A stretch of 64,000 nt of DNA. Origin: Diabrotica undecimpunctata (taxonomy: Eukaryota; Arthropoda; Insecta; Coleoptera; Chrysomelidae). The stretch is taken from positions 162,622,328 through 162,686,327 of the forward strand of contig NC_092806.1 of assembly GCF_040954645.1 (NCBI RefSeq), read 5' to 3'. A program made the translations under genes and the position numbers. A model generated the notes under the pieces. The model saw nothing but the letters and a program-made list of their open reading frames with translations. It was not told the origin of the DNA and made no database searches. Below, piece after piece: positions 47,884 to 59,590 of this stretch (positions are counted from its first letter, which is position 1; the number at the start of each line of letters is the position of its first letter).

Positions 47884-47989
47884 GTTCAGTTCGTGTTAGC
47901 TGACGGCAACGCGGGAAAAAGTGTTTTTGATGAACAAACTGTTGGTTTTTATCTGTCGGATTAAACGTTGTGATCTGTCATACCAAGGT
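47884..47989 (+). other. Possible divergent 5' untranslated exon
   Basis: TTCAGTTCGTG at 47883 matches the arthropod initiator TCAGT. About 105 bases later CCAAG|gtaagat is a near-perfect splice donor. No ORF in between. It could be the first exon of a + strand gene or lncRNA sharing the croc promoter. Confidence 0.3.
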
Positions 47990-48959
47990 AAGATTTTAAA
48001 ATTAACCCTGCTGTAAAATAAAAGAATCATATTTAAACAATAAAATGTGCCTTAAAGGTATCTTTCAACTTTTAATTATTATTATCGATTAATTAAATAA
48101 ACAATTATTTAACAATAGTAAATCTAGATAAAAATGAAATATTAGACTAGGTACCTATAAAAATACCTTTTTATTTTCCAATATTTTTTATTTATATCTA
48201 AATTATAATCTATTCTTCAGATAAAGCGCCTAAAATAACACTAAATCGAGTGGTGTTCTTGATAATGGTCTCAAGCTGTTTTATAGAACCTTCAGGTATT
48301 GGTTTTCATTTAATCTTTGTTTGTGGATGTAGATCTTGTCTTTACCTCCAGTTTATATCCAGTGCAGTTGAAGCACATCTTTATCCAGCATGTTTCCTAA
48401 GGTCATAGTCTATCTGATCTCCCTTCGTTTTTCTGCTCTTTTGTTATTACCTATGGCTACCAATATCTTAGGTGTTAGGTATTTACTCCAAATGTAGTGA
48501 TTTTGTCGAATAATGACCTACAAATTTTCTTAGTTGTTTACCTTGTAACATATCTCACATTTGGCGTTTTTTACATTAATTCATTTTTTGTTTATGTTGC
48601 AGTGGTATTCTGTGATGAGTGACGCAAGGGATGCATCAGTCCAATTAAATTTCTCTACAAATTTCTATCTTGTAGCATATCAATATTAATCACCTTAACT
48701 ACCTAGGTATAAGAAATCTATAAGAACCTATGTTCTTCCATTTTGCATAAATTACATTCCTTTCAGATTTATTTTGGAATCTTTCTCACAACACACCACT
48801 CATTTCCTTTGATTTCATCTATCCCGCCCCAATTCTATATAAGGATCTCCATCTACTTCCCAATTATTTTATAATACCGATCCCAGAGCTTCTGCAGTTA
48901 TCATATTTTTGGTGTATTTTGGTTTGTATTATTTTGAAAAGGATTTTCATGGCGTGGCA
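47990..48959. other. No gene recognised
   Basis: AT-rich; would be an intron if the exon at 47884-47989 is real. Confidence 0.35.
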
Positions 48960-49345
48960 CATGATGCTTATACTCCGTTTGAAAATTGTGGATAGCAGAC
49001 ATTTGTGCCTATAGAGAAAGAAGAATAATTTGTTGGAGAAGACGATATTCTAAGAGCAATTCGAGAACTAAGAAGAGAGACAGTTTACCTGAAATACAGA
49101 AAACCAAGACACAAAAATACATGGATTCACTATCAACAAAAGATCTATGCAGAGGAAGAACAAATGACACTAGAATCGGAAACACCAGAAATTACCACAA
49201 ATGAAGAAGTTAATATAAATAAACAGAAAGTTCGAAAAACACTTGAAAAGCTGAAGAATGGAAAATCTGCAGGTAAAGACAGAATACCAAATGAATTACT
49301 GAAATTATGTAAAAGAGCAATGACAGAAAAATTCTTCTTCTTCTA
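48960..49345 (+). pseudogene. RTE-like linker and start of reverse transcriptase
   Basis: Reads TPEITTNEEVNINKQKVRKT, then LKNGKSAGKDRIPNELLKL, the segment just before RT box 1 (usual NGKAPGPDGIPNE). It is cut by the inverted element starting at 49336. Confidence 0.75.
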
Positions 49346-51500
49346 GTGTCGACTCCACTAATGAAGGTTGGCTATAACCATTGCAAATTCGTCTCTATCT
49401 TCTGCTTGTCTTAAAAGCGTCTGCCTGTTCTCCAGTAACTCGGTCCAGTCCCGAATGTTTTTCAGTCAGTATATTTGTCTTCTGCCAGGATCCCTTCTTC
49501 CTCTGATTTTACCCTTCATAATCAGCTGCAATTATTGATACGTCTTATTTCTAAGTATATGTCCCAAATATGCTGTCTTTCTCCTTTTAATGGTCGTCTC
49601 TTTCCATACAATATCGAATTTGCAGATTAAGACTTTGGTTACCTAGAAATTTCCTCATCTTCAAAAATACTGCTTTTAATGGCTCTATTCTTGATCGAAT
49701 TTCTGATTTCGTATTTAGATCTTCAGTAATTATACTCCAAAGTACTTCATTTTGTCCACTTCTTCAATATCTTCATTTTTCATCGGAATCCTTATTATGA
49801 CTTTATCCTTCTTACTGATAACCCTGGTTTTTGGTTTCTTTATGTTTATTGTTAAACCAAACTGTTCTCCAGTATAACAAATTGTGTTTAGTAGCGTCTG
49901 CAGGTCTTTCTCTTTCTTTCATTCTAATTGATATTTTCACCATTTATCTTGATCCCTTCTGTACAATTTTCAAGTGCTTGTGTAAATAACTCTTTGGAGA
50001 TAGAGATTTCTCATAGCCTATAAATGCGACGAAAAGATCGTTTTGTTGGTCTCGACATTTTTGGGCAAGAGTTGTGAAACTATAAAAAACTTCTACCGTT
50101 CCGAAGCCATTACGAATGCCAAACTGTCTATTACTCATATCCGCTTCACACTTTCTGAATATTCTTGCATGTATAACCTTTCAAAATTTTTCAATAGTTG
50201 TGACAAAGCTGATGAATCTATAGTCATTACGATAGTAGCAGATAGATAGTAGATGTTTATTGTTTTTGTTAATTAACCGGTTAGTTGTGTTTGTTGGTGA
50301 TTTTTTAGATAATTCTCTGACTCTCTGACTTTTCCAATGAACATGTTTTTCCTGCAATTCTTCTATTTCCATTAGCCTTTTTCTTAGCCTTTTTTATTTT
50401 GTTCCTTATTAATGTATGTTTTTCTTTGTATTTATTTGGGTTTATGTTTCTATATTTTCTTCGTTGTTTCATGATTTCCAGTATTTCTTGAGTCATCCAA
50501 TGTTTTCGGCTTTCTTCTTTCTTTTGTAGAATTTCGTTCCTGTGTCTTTATAACTGAATCTTTGATTTTGCTCCACATAATGTTCACATTCTCAGTGTTT
50601 TTCATTTCGAATGTTAATCTTTTTATCTCTTGATTTATACAAGTTTATCTCAAACTACTAAGAATTCACCTTAGAACTTTTGGATGTTATTATCTTTTTT
50701 ACCCTCAATTTGATTTTTGAGACCAGGAGGTTACGGTCTGGTGTTATATCTGCTTCAGGGTAAGTCTTAACGCTTATAATGGAATTTCTGAATCTAAGAT
50801 TGGTTAGTATAAAGTCAATCTGATTTCTAATGAAATTTTGTTTGTTATCTTGTGGTGACCTCCAGATATACAGTCTACGGGATGGTAATTGAAACCATGT
50901 GTTCACAATCGCCAGGTTTTCTTCTTGACAAAATTGAAGCAATCTATCGCCTCTCGCATTTCTTGTTCCTAAACCATAATCATCGCCAATTTTTATTGTT
51001 AGTTCTTCCTTCCTGGTGTATTGTAAAAGTTGTTTGAGTTGTGTATAAAAATGTTTTATTTCAGCTTCTGATTTATCTGCAGTTGGAGCATACACGTGCA
51101 CCATACTAATGTTCACTGGTTTACCCTGTATTTGTAATAACAGCATTCTATCCGAAAAGGGAACAAAATTTACAACGATTGTTTGGATTCCCCTGTAGAT
51201 AATTATCCCAACTCCCTATAGATGATCTCGTTTTATCATGGACAATGTTTACCGGAACCAGGCCAGCGCATTTGGCTTATGCCTAGTATTTCTAGGTTCA
51301 GTCTTAGGTGCAGTTCCTGAATCGTGTTTTGCGTTTTTCCTTGTTCAAACAAGCTCCTCGCATTTCATGTCCCGAAAATTAAAAAGGATTTGTTCTCTAT
51401 ATAGTTATTTGCAACATTCGGGTGGCTCCTCCTCGCGAGAATTCGAATCATCCCTCGACCAGTACAGGTTCACCGCGGACTAGGGGTCATGTGATTGACT
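49336..51500 (-). pseudogene. RTE-like retrotransposon, near full span with deletions
   Basis: Read 5' to 3' on the - strand. The endonuclease is at 51146-50658 (NISMVHVYAPTADKSEAE, RRLYIWRSPQDNKQNFIRNQ and IDFILTNLRF; the usual DxN metal-binding GDFN is GDDY). A linker MTQEILEIMKQRRKYRN is at 50496. A piece of the RT is at 50138-49944 (QFGIRNGFGTVEVFYSFTTL, FVAFIGYEKS with the catalytic D changed to G). Then come the thumb and tail (about 49900-49350) and TTCTTCTTCTTC, the reverse of a GAA tail, at 49336. Much of the palm is lost. Confidence 0.8.
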
Positions 51501-51599
51501 GTATTGTGTGGCATTGTTATTGCTCTAGGGGAAATCTGACGATCTTTAATGTAGGTAGTGGTTTCCGGACCTCCTTATGACTTATGTCGTTGACTTTGG

Positions 51600-51990
51600 G
51601 ACCAGTGTAAGACCAATATGCATTAGAAACAAGAGCCAACACAGTCACAACACAAAGACTACTGGCAACGGTAGAGATGAGATTACTGAGAAGAATTACA
51701 GGAAATATGCTGGGAAATCGAAAGAGAAGTGAAGACATTAGAAGAAAATGTAACGTACAGTGTATAAACGAATGCACACTAAACAGAAAAAAAGAATGGA
51801 ATAACCACATAAGCAGAATGGGGGAGACCCATGTAGTTAAAATAGTAAGAAATAAATTACCAATCGGTAGAAGAAGTATTGGACGACCGCGCAAAAGATG
51901 GAGTGACAAATTTCCATGCAGGTATCAGTCCGCCAATGAACAAGCAGAATTACTTATAAAGAGGACGAAGAAGATGAAAATGCAGAAAAA
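51600..51990 (+). pseudogene. RTE-like C-terminal fragment
   Basis: ETRANTVTTQRLLATVEMRL, CNVQCINECTLNRKKEWNNH and GRRSIGRPRKRWSDKF; the same family tail as 22410-23045. The frame is open from 51677 to 52003. Confidence 0.8.
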
Positions 51991-53340
51991 TTTTTTATCT
52001 TAATTAAACATGGATTAATGAAGATAATTTTTTAAGAAATATTGAAACTGGTGAACCGGTTTAAACTCTACGAAATACTAGTACGAAGAATTGCACGTAT
52101 GTGCATCTTATAATGTATTGTATTCCAAGTTTGTCGAAGTGTTTAAAAATTCTTTTAAAAAGCTGAGACAAGAACTATTTTGATATTTATAACTTTCTGC
52201 ATTGAATAGTCCTGTATTAAGACCATTGCAATCATCTACTACAAAAACTGTTCCACCATTCCTTTTCAAATCGAGAACAAGCGCAACTTATAATCTATTC
52301 AATACGGAGTAGGGACAGCTGACTTGTAAATAATATGTTTTGGGAGAAACTAGATGGCAGAAGAGCTGTAGCAATAACCAGGAAAAGAGATGAAAGAGAA
52401 TTAAAAAAAAATGGAGGTAAGATAGTGGGAAATAGTGGCAGAGCAAAGTTGTAACACCTGTGATGAAGATGATGATCCCGATTTTTATGAGCTGCAATCG
52501 TTCGTCTTGGGATAGAAAATCTAAACAAAGATTCCCTTTGGTTTCGGAACAGTGATTACACTTTATCGTCTCGATTACTCATCAACAACTGTAATTATTA
52601 AATCTAATGTCTTGCGATCATATAATAATGCTTTTTTAGATTCTAATTATGTGAACAAAACCAGAAAAAATACCAAAATATCGTAAGAACCAATAAATTG
52701 TAATTTTATACGTGTTTATGCAAAAATTTTGTCCATAAAATTATATGAAGACCTAAACCGATGATTATTTGTTTTAACATTTACAAACTAATTCATTAAA
52801 ATTTAACAATTATTCATAGAAATTGATATAATATATTATGTAATTTACCACTTACCCAAACTACAATTAATCATTAATTGATTGTAAATTAATTATCAAA
52901 TAATTAAATAATAATTAAAGTTTTAATGAAGGATAAATCAAATCGAATAAATTTTAATGGAATTAATTGTTTTGGTATTTTAAATAGATACAAAATAGAG
53001 AAAGTTACATGCGTTATCTATACAACTCTTATATTGTTAAAATAGTGTATGCTATAGTAGAAGCCATAGTTAGAATGCAGTTTTGGTCTTGGGGCGCGCA
53101 GCGATGCCGCTCATGTCGGTACAGTGGTAGGTGTGTGGTAGTTTGGCGATAAACTGAGAAATCATGACCGTACGCACTTCGTTTCAAAAATCTTCACTCA
53201 TAAATTTAACTGAGTTGAATACGAGAATAAACAAAAAAAATCAAATTTTATAAAAATGCCTGTACACATAAAATATCTAATACCTCGTAAATACTTATAT
53301 AGATAGATACAAAAAAAATGCAAGTAGTTTATCCTATACG
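51991..53340. other. Intergenic, AT-rich
   Basis: No gene recognised. A GC-richer spot at about 53090-53170 stands out but has no known motif. Confidence 0.4.
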
Positions 53341-53356
53341 ACACGATACACACACA

Positions 53357-53427
<71 letters not shown>

Positions 53428-53452
53428 ATATATATATATATATACACATATA
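53357..53452. repeat. (TA)n microsatellite
   Basis: About 95 bases of TA repeat with rare interruptions, directly upstream of the ribozyme-bearing sequence. Confidence 0.95.
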
Positions 53453-53879
53453 TTTTCTCTTTCTGTTCTCTTTTTGTTTTTAGATGGCGTAGTTACGTCC
53501 GCATATAGTTATTTTGATAACTATTGTCTAGGAGGGGAGAGATTTTTGTTTTGGTTCAGAGCAGTGGCTATACCGTTCTGACGAGACCTAAAGAGGTCGA
53601 AATACGTATAAGCGGTTGTCGCTGCCCTGTATCAAAATAAAAATCTAATACCGTCATTATGTTTTATTACTTACTTCGTTTGGAGTACCAGAAACTGAAT
53701 TCACTACGAATTTTGACCAGGATGAACGGCATGTGAAATGCAATTTTAGATTCCCTTGCCGAGTAATTTATCCAGCTGTTTGTTTCGCAAATTTTCGGAA
53801 ACACAGTGGTAAAAATTTGAATTCGATTTCGCTAGGCAGAAATCGTTTGATTTCTCTTTTTTTATTTCTTGTTAATTAT
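53453..53879 (+). mobile_element. Probable element around the hammerhead ribozyme, borders unknown
   Basis: Between the TA repeat and about 53880 the base composition is less AT-rich than the neighbourhood. No ORF of a Penelope-type reverse transcriptase was seen. A retrozyme-like or truncated Penelope-like sequence is inferred only from the ribozyme. Confidence 0.35.
53564..53625 (+). ncRNA. Hammerhead ribozyme, type I
   Basis: Self-cleaving RNA motif. The core CUGACGA (53578-53584) is followed by helix II, GACCU/AGGUC with loop AAAG (53585-53598), then GAA (53599-53601). Helix III is AUA/UAU with a 2-base loop CG (53602-53609), and the cleavage triplet AUA ends at 53610, so the cut is predicted between 53610 and 53611. 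Helix I is open: ACCGUU (53572-53577) pairs with AGCGGU (53611-53616). After an internal loop (UAU against UGUC), GUGGC (53564-53568) pairs with GCUGC (53621-53625). All invariant core bases are present. AUACGUAU is self-complementary, as in ribozymes that work as dimers. Such motifs are known in Penelope-like elements, retrozymes and insect satellites; the host element is not identified. Confidence 0.88.
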
Positions 53880-54930
53880 CCATATCTAAATCGTCTTCAT
53901 CCTTTGAATCATCTCCTAATTTAACTATCATCGGTTCAATATCTGGTTCAATATCTTCCTTCAAATTGTCCACCGCAAACATTTATTGTTCTACTTTCTT
54001 GAAGTGGTTCACATAATTATGCCACTGCTCTTTAGATACGCGTTGGTAAGCGTCTTTTATCAACCGATCTACCGTTTTTTCTTTAAAATCGACGTTGTTT
54101 GAAGCTACATACCCTTTCACTTGACTCCATACCATCTCAAGCGGGTTCAGCTAGCAATGGTAAGGCGGCAGTCACAAAATCTTAATTCCATATTTTTCTG
54201 CAATTATTTCAATTTTGTTCTTGTCGTACTTGTCTCTAAATGCGGCCACAGTATCCAGTAATTCACTTTTTAGGTAATCTTCCTCGAAGAAAATGTTCTT
54301 TTCTATATGATTTTATATAAAGGCCAATCCTTGATTTACCTTTTGTTCCACAATTTTTTCGGGAATCAAATTTGCAGGAGTGGTATGACGCCTTATCCAA
54401 AACGATAATGTTTTCTTTGTCTTTCAGCAAGTTTGGAATTAACGTCTTCTCAAACGATTCTTCATATATATCCCTGTCCATTTCTTCGTGGTAATCTGCG
54501 GTTCTCTTCTTTGCCAAGAGAGTTAATTCGGCCCATGCCACAAAAGCAGTTTTGCTCCAAGCATGAACAAACCGAGGACCTCTTTGAGTTGGAGCTTTCA
54601 GTTCAGTAGTGTCCCTCTATTCCTTTTTGACTAAAGCACCGAGGTTAGTCCAAGACTCATTGGTATAAACAAGGTTTACATTATTCTTCTTCCGTAATTT
54701 TTTTATTTTTTTTTTATTTGTCTGAGGTACTTGTGTCTTCAGGATATGATACCTTTTCTTTTTATCATTAGTTTATCATTATCGAATCTCAACCTCTCTT
54801 ACCTTATTCAAAACCCATGTCATTTAGTAGCCTACGAAATGTGGTTTTTGAAAAAGCTGGTAGATCCTCATCATCCTTTACTCTGTTCATTATGCTATGT
54901 GCTATAGCACTACTATGCTAATATATGAGA
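53880..54930 (-). pseudogene. IS630/Tc1-like DDE transposase, copy A
   Basis: On the - strand: MGFE near 54815, WTNLGALVKK (usual DESW region), RGPRF, then MAWAELTLLAKKRTADYHEE, FEKTLIPNLLKDKENIIVLD and KASYHS (catalytic DNAxYHS). The 3' part matches the motif HCELNPIEMVWSQVKGYVAS in broken form. The same family as 60826-61860, with different damage. Confidence 0.75.
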
Positions 54931-55770
54931 CATGGTTATAAGCAAGATACACCAAACCAAAAGCTGATTTCTTTTGTTCTTATCATTTATTGACATAACA
55001 TTTTAATAAGTAGTCCATTAAAATGTCTTTATCTGATCCATGATCAAAAGATCAAGGATCATTTGTAAGGTGATTGGTAATTCATATACAGAGCAATTAG
55101 AATTTCAGCATAAATAAGTACACAAAGGAAAATTGTTATTGCCAGATGGGAAAACAATAAACCAGATCGACCAGGACTAGTCAAAAAAGATCCACCACAC
55201 TCAAAAGGTAGGTAATCGAATTAATTAAAAATGCTATCAATCCCTAGATCATAAGATTCAGCATAATAACAGGCAAAATGCTATAGAAATCACCTAGAAA
55301 AGTAATCATGAAACTCACAAACCTCATAAATGCAGCATTCAGGCTACAGTATATACCAGTACCTACTGCGGAAAACTATACTTTACAACAACTACTATAC
55401 AATATTGTTCTGAAGCTATTTTCTTGTGGAAATAATTAACTACTATAATTACTAACTACTATACAAACTATAATTGATATAAAACTATTTCTCCATATTA
55501 GTTTGATTCCCCCATTCATGATTCCGATAAACATTAAATATAATAGATGGAATATATCGTATAACAAATATTATAGAAGAAAATAGAATATACTCAACTA
55601 TATTCGTAGACATTGTAAAAGTATTTCATAAACAACCCTTTATGGTTAAAGAAAAAAGCGAATACTCTGATTAAAGGAGTTCCCCAAGACAGTGTTCTAG
55701 AATCAATACTATATTTATTATATACCTATGACATTTCTGCTACTGAAAATGTATGTTTTTTAGTTGTCTC
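54931..55770 (+). pseudogene. Jockey-like reverse transcriptase scraps
   Basis: VIMKLTNLINAAFRLQYIPV (about 55306-55365) and GVPQDSVLESILYLLYTYDI (about 55676-55735; usual [21 protein letters not shown]) are conserved Jockey boxes. The intervening sequence is badly decayed, and 54931-55240 is unrecognised. Confidence 0.65.
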
Positions 55771-55820
55771 TCTCTCTCTCTCACTTTCCCTCTCTCTCTC
55801 TTTCTCTCTCTCTCTCTCTT
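55767..55820. repeat. (CT)n-rich microsatellite
   Basis: CT repeat with few interruptions. Confidence 0.9.
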
Positions 55821-55829
55821 GTCATTACC

Positions 55830-56570
55830 CCCTTACTGAGTATTCTGATTTCCTCTTATATTCAAAACAAATTTTCTCCATTGGTCCCTATCTTTAACTG
55901 TTCTAAGGGTTTTGCAGAATGTGTAAACCGCTGAATTCTGAGTTTGGTCTGGTTGGTGATCATCCTCTTGATCAACGCCGGAACGTTTCCAGAAATAATT
56001 TCTCCAAATTATCGTCACCTCTGCGAACCACGTGACCAAAGAACTGTAGAATTCACTGAAGACGTGTTGTGGACACCCTTTCACCACCCATTAAAATGTC
56101 AAGTTGGTTCAGAAATGTAACGTTTGCCCCATGGGCTGTGTAATGTATGCGCAGCATTCATTTTCAACGTTACCTCGGCGGTAAGGCAACAATTTTTTGG
56201 ATTCTTGTATACGAAGAGTTCAAGTTTCTGCCCCGTATAGAATTATTGAGAATACAAGTGCATTCACCAGTCTCATCTTAACTTTTGAGAGGTAGATCTG
56301 TCTTTCCAAACTTTATTCAGGCGACTCATCGCATTTTAGGCAATACCAATGTGTCTCCGAACTTTTGCTTCGCAGTTCCCATCGTTAGTTATACAAGATT
56401 CGAGATACTTGAAGCTATTTATTATCTGGTATTTCTGAATGTGGTTAGTCAGCTGAATAGTGTTGAATTTGACTATCACCATTATTTTCGTCTTACCATT
56501 ATTAATTTTAAGACGAACTTTATTGCTTTTTCACTCAACTCTTCGCAGGAGATCTATAACATTTCTTGTT
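55830..56570 (-). pseudogene. RTE-like retrotransposon thumb and tail
   Basis: On the - strand: NGKTKIMVIVKFN-like, SFKYLESCITNDGNCEAKVR, MSRLNKVWKDR, MRLVNALVFSIILYGAETWT, NVTFLNQLDILMGG, FGHVVRRGDDNLEKL and RPRGRSPTR-like. Order and motifs match the end of RTE-like ORF2. Frameshifted. Confidence 0.75.
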
Positions 56571-57699
56571 TAAAAAATTTTATTTAAATAATCCTTTAAA
56601 AAATCTGTAATAATATAAAAGAACCTTTTCTTACTAATGCTCATAACAGTCACTATTATTCAAGTCATCCAACTCTGCCCAATAGCATTCCTCACCTAAC
56701 CTTTTCTCCTTCCAAATCATACGCTTCCACTATTACTAGAATTAAAATTCATAATAGTTGCTTTCCCCATCCATTTAAAACACATGGGATCATACAAAGA
56801 GTTATTATCCAAATTGTACAAACTACACATTGCGGGTCCAGCTAATATATTATGTTTAATTAAATAAATTTAATGTAAAATTAAGATTCTATTTGTCATA
56901 CAACAACCATATAGCTATGATTAAAACCGGTGCAAGTCAAGTCAACAGATTCTTCCTAGTCTTCGTGATCGCCCTGTATAATCAAAAGCTCAACGTAATA
57001 CAGTAGCGAAAGAAAAATCGTTAAGACTGTTTTGTCGGCAGCCGCCTTAGGAAAAATTGGATTAACTTTGGGCTGGCTCTTACATATATCCCTCTCACCC
57101 CCTAAACCCCAAAAAGGCACACATCGATATTCTCCCACCACCCGACCCTCTTTGTTATTACAGTCTACGGAAGCCACACATCTTCTCACATGCCTTGTAT
57201 TATATTTGTTCCCGGTCTGTTCTTTCCTGTCAATCAGTTTTCTATCCCGCAGGCATTTTGGCAATTCAAAAATCTATTTATTTTGTCTATTGTATGTGTT
57301 TCGATATTAACGATTCTTTTTTATATCGCTTTTTCGATTCAGTACCAAATTAGCAAATATATATTTGTCAAATTATTTGTAAAATATGTGTAAGTTTAAT
57401 TTTATTATACTTACATCGAAGAATTTAAAAATATATATAATTATTTTGTCTTCTAACAAGTTTTTTATGGTTTTAGCAATTAGCGTTTTAATGAATCTCT
57501 TATTACTGACTATTATCAGTTAAATGAATTACATTTATTAACTAAATCATTGGTATTTACCATCTTTATAATATAGTAGTTCTGCAAATTCAAATTTGTG
57601 TTTTCTTCTTCTGCTGTGATTTATCTCTTGCTATTTTGACCACAATAGTCTCCCCCATTCTGTTTATGTGGTTAATCCATTTTTCTCTATTAAGTGTCC
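56571..57699. other. No gene recognised
   Basis: A GC-richer block (57000-57250) has a 102-codon - strand frame (56956-57264) with several Cys and basic residues. It matches no family I can name and may be an old element. Confidence 0.3.
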
Positions 57700-57724
57700 A
57701 TTCGTTTGTAAGCCGCATAAAATA

Positions 57725-57830
57725 TGCTCAGAAAAAAATACCTGTGGGATGGGAAGCGTGATGGGACAGATAAAAAAGAGCGGGACAGGGACAGAACAAG
57801 AGTCCCGCTCACGCTGTCCCGTATGATACC
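57725..57830. repeat. GC-rich inverted-repeat cluster
   Basis: GAGCGGGAC and GTCCCGCTC form a perfect 9-bp stem. GGGACAG occurs twice and CTGTCCC once nearby. Possibly the end of a DNA transposon. Confidence 0.5.
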
Positions 57831-57929
57831 CTAATAACCGGCATGTGTAAGTTCAAGGTGTTTTATTTCCATTACTTGTTTAATAGTATGCCATCAATTT
57901 TTATTTTACAGCTGATTGGTTCTTTGCTG

Positions 57930-58180
57930 ATTACTATTGTTTTAGTTTTCTGAGTTAATTGTCATATTAAATTCTTTTGCTCTTATGTTAAATCTGTGGA
58001 CCAGTCTTTGCAAACTATCTATATCTTGGGCTATCAATATTGCGTCGTCTGCGTAACAGAGTATTTCTACTTCTTTGTTTCCCATTCTATATTTTCCTTC
58101 TTTGTTGACACTTTTCATAATTTCATCCATGATTAAATACCGACGTCTACAGTTGATTCCACAAGGCAAGATTGAGTGTA
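57930..58180 (-). pseudogene. RTE-like reverse transcriptase palm fragment
   Basis: 57942-58169 on the - strand reads EVEILCYADDAILIAQDIDS, then LQRLVHRFNIRAKEFNM. The catalytic YADD is intact, but only about 75 residues remain. Confidence 0.85.
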
Positions 58181-58340
58181 AGAGAGGCCCTGGTCGTAGA
58201 CATATATCCTGGCTGGCCCATATTGGGAAATGGACTGGTCTAACGTCAACTGATCTTATTTCAAGCTGCTGTGAATAGAATAAGATGGGTCAATGTGGTT
58301 GCCACCATCACTAGAAGAATAGGCACTTTTAGAAGAAGAT
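58150..58340 (+). pseudogene. RTE-like tail fragment
   Basis: GKIECKRGPGRRHISWLAHI, then GLTSTDLIS and NKMGQ-like end; the usual GKRGPGRRxISWLxNLRxW motif. It abuts the inverted palm fragment. Confidence 0.75.
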
Positions 58341-58690
58341 TAACATAGATTAAAATACATTACAGAAGCCATTATGAGAGAATAACAGCACGTTTACCTA
58401 CTGTACTAAGAAGTCATCCCAATAGAATAAAAGAGTATATTCAATGTTTGTTAGATGCCTTGTTAATCATGATACTGTGAAAGCATATCTTCATAGATTT
58501 AATTTAAGTAAAACAGAACTTTGCGATTGTAATGGTAACACTGACGATATCAATCATTGGATGTTCGGGTGCAGATATAATGATGCTGCTATTAAGCATC
58601 TATTGGAAAATCTGATAAAAGAACAAATACCTCTTTCTTAGTTTGAATCTTCTATTTTACATATCTCTCATCGTAATATTTGACCTAACC
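58341..58690 (+). pseudogene. I/R1-like retrotransposon C-terminal zinc-like region
   Basis: 58444-58641 reads KAYLHRFNLSKTELCDCNGN, then DDINHWMFGCRYN, the C-x-C...H-x(4)-C pattern common at the end of such ORF2 proteins. Confidence 0.65.
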
Positions 58691-59156
58691 AAATTTTTGG
58701 TGATATTTAAAAAAGATTAAAAGAAAAATTTAGGACGGAATGTGTAATGTGAATGTATAAATCTAGCTTTGTTCCCGCTGTCCATCCTTATGTTACATAT
58801 TTACCTCCTAGCCGTTGCCTGTCTTGTGTTGTAATAAAGTCGCTATGAAAGGCACCTTAGCGTGAAAATTATCCCTATATCGTGTAATCCCTTGTTGGTA
58901 CTAAATATTCACTTTAAGTAGGTTAGCTCCCTAAATGTAACGAATGAAAGTATGGTTTTTTGTCAATCTACTGATTCTTGTGATACTGATGTTTACAATA
59001 TATTTTTAATTTACCTCTAGCCAAAGTACTATTTTGTTAACAAATGCAATAGGTCAATATATCATTAACAAATTCAAGTAGTCAAATACATTATCGTGGC
59101 TGAATGGATCAAGTTATCCAAAGCCCTTAATAAAATAAAAAAACTGCACGTTTTCC
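58691..59156. other. No gene recognised
   Basis: Possibly the 3' tail of the preceding retroelement (up to about 58890), then AT-rich DNA. Confidence 0.35.
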
Positions 59157-59590
59157 AAAAAAATCGGTTTCCTGTAAAGTCGGTTTTACGGGCGAATATT
59201 TTACGTGACAACGTCTTTTTCTCGGTAGAATATTTATTGATATGAATATTATTAAATTGCACAATAGGAACAAGGAATTGAATGAAAATAAGAATTGCAC
59301 AAATTTTAACTATAGAAATATATTTTGTTTACTAAAACATTGTACATGTAAACTTAAACTTAACTAATTTCTATTTGAGTGATTTTCACCGATTCAACGC
59401 GCCTAATTCTCTAGTGCTGCGCGCGCAGCGGACCGATCATGTTTGAGTGGGAGAGAGACGCAAGGCATTCGCCGGTCCGGCGGGCCTCTCTCTCGTTCGG
59501 TGACTCATCGTAACAGACGTGAGCGGGCGTTACACTTTTTCATGAATGACTCCGAGCCACAACCTAATTTAAGACGTTGTCACGTCAAAA
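59157..59590 (-). mobile_element. Deletion derivative of the CYB5R-intron element
   Basis: The reverse complement equals 8992 to about 9195 joined directly to about 18462-18694, with few mismatches. The inverted ACGTGACAACGTCTT is present at both ends (59202 and 59586). 434 bp, non-coding. Confidence 0.9.

Noticed and set aside
56956..57264. 102-codon - strand ORF with Cys and basic residues
   Set aside because: No recognised domain, no splice context, surrounded by repeats; coding status not supported.
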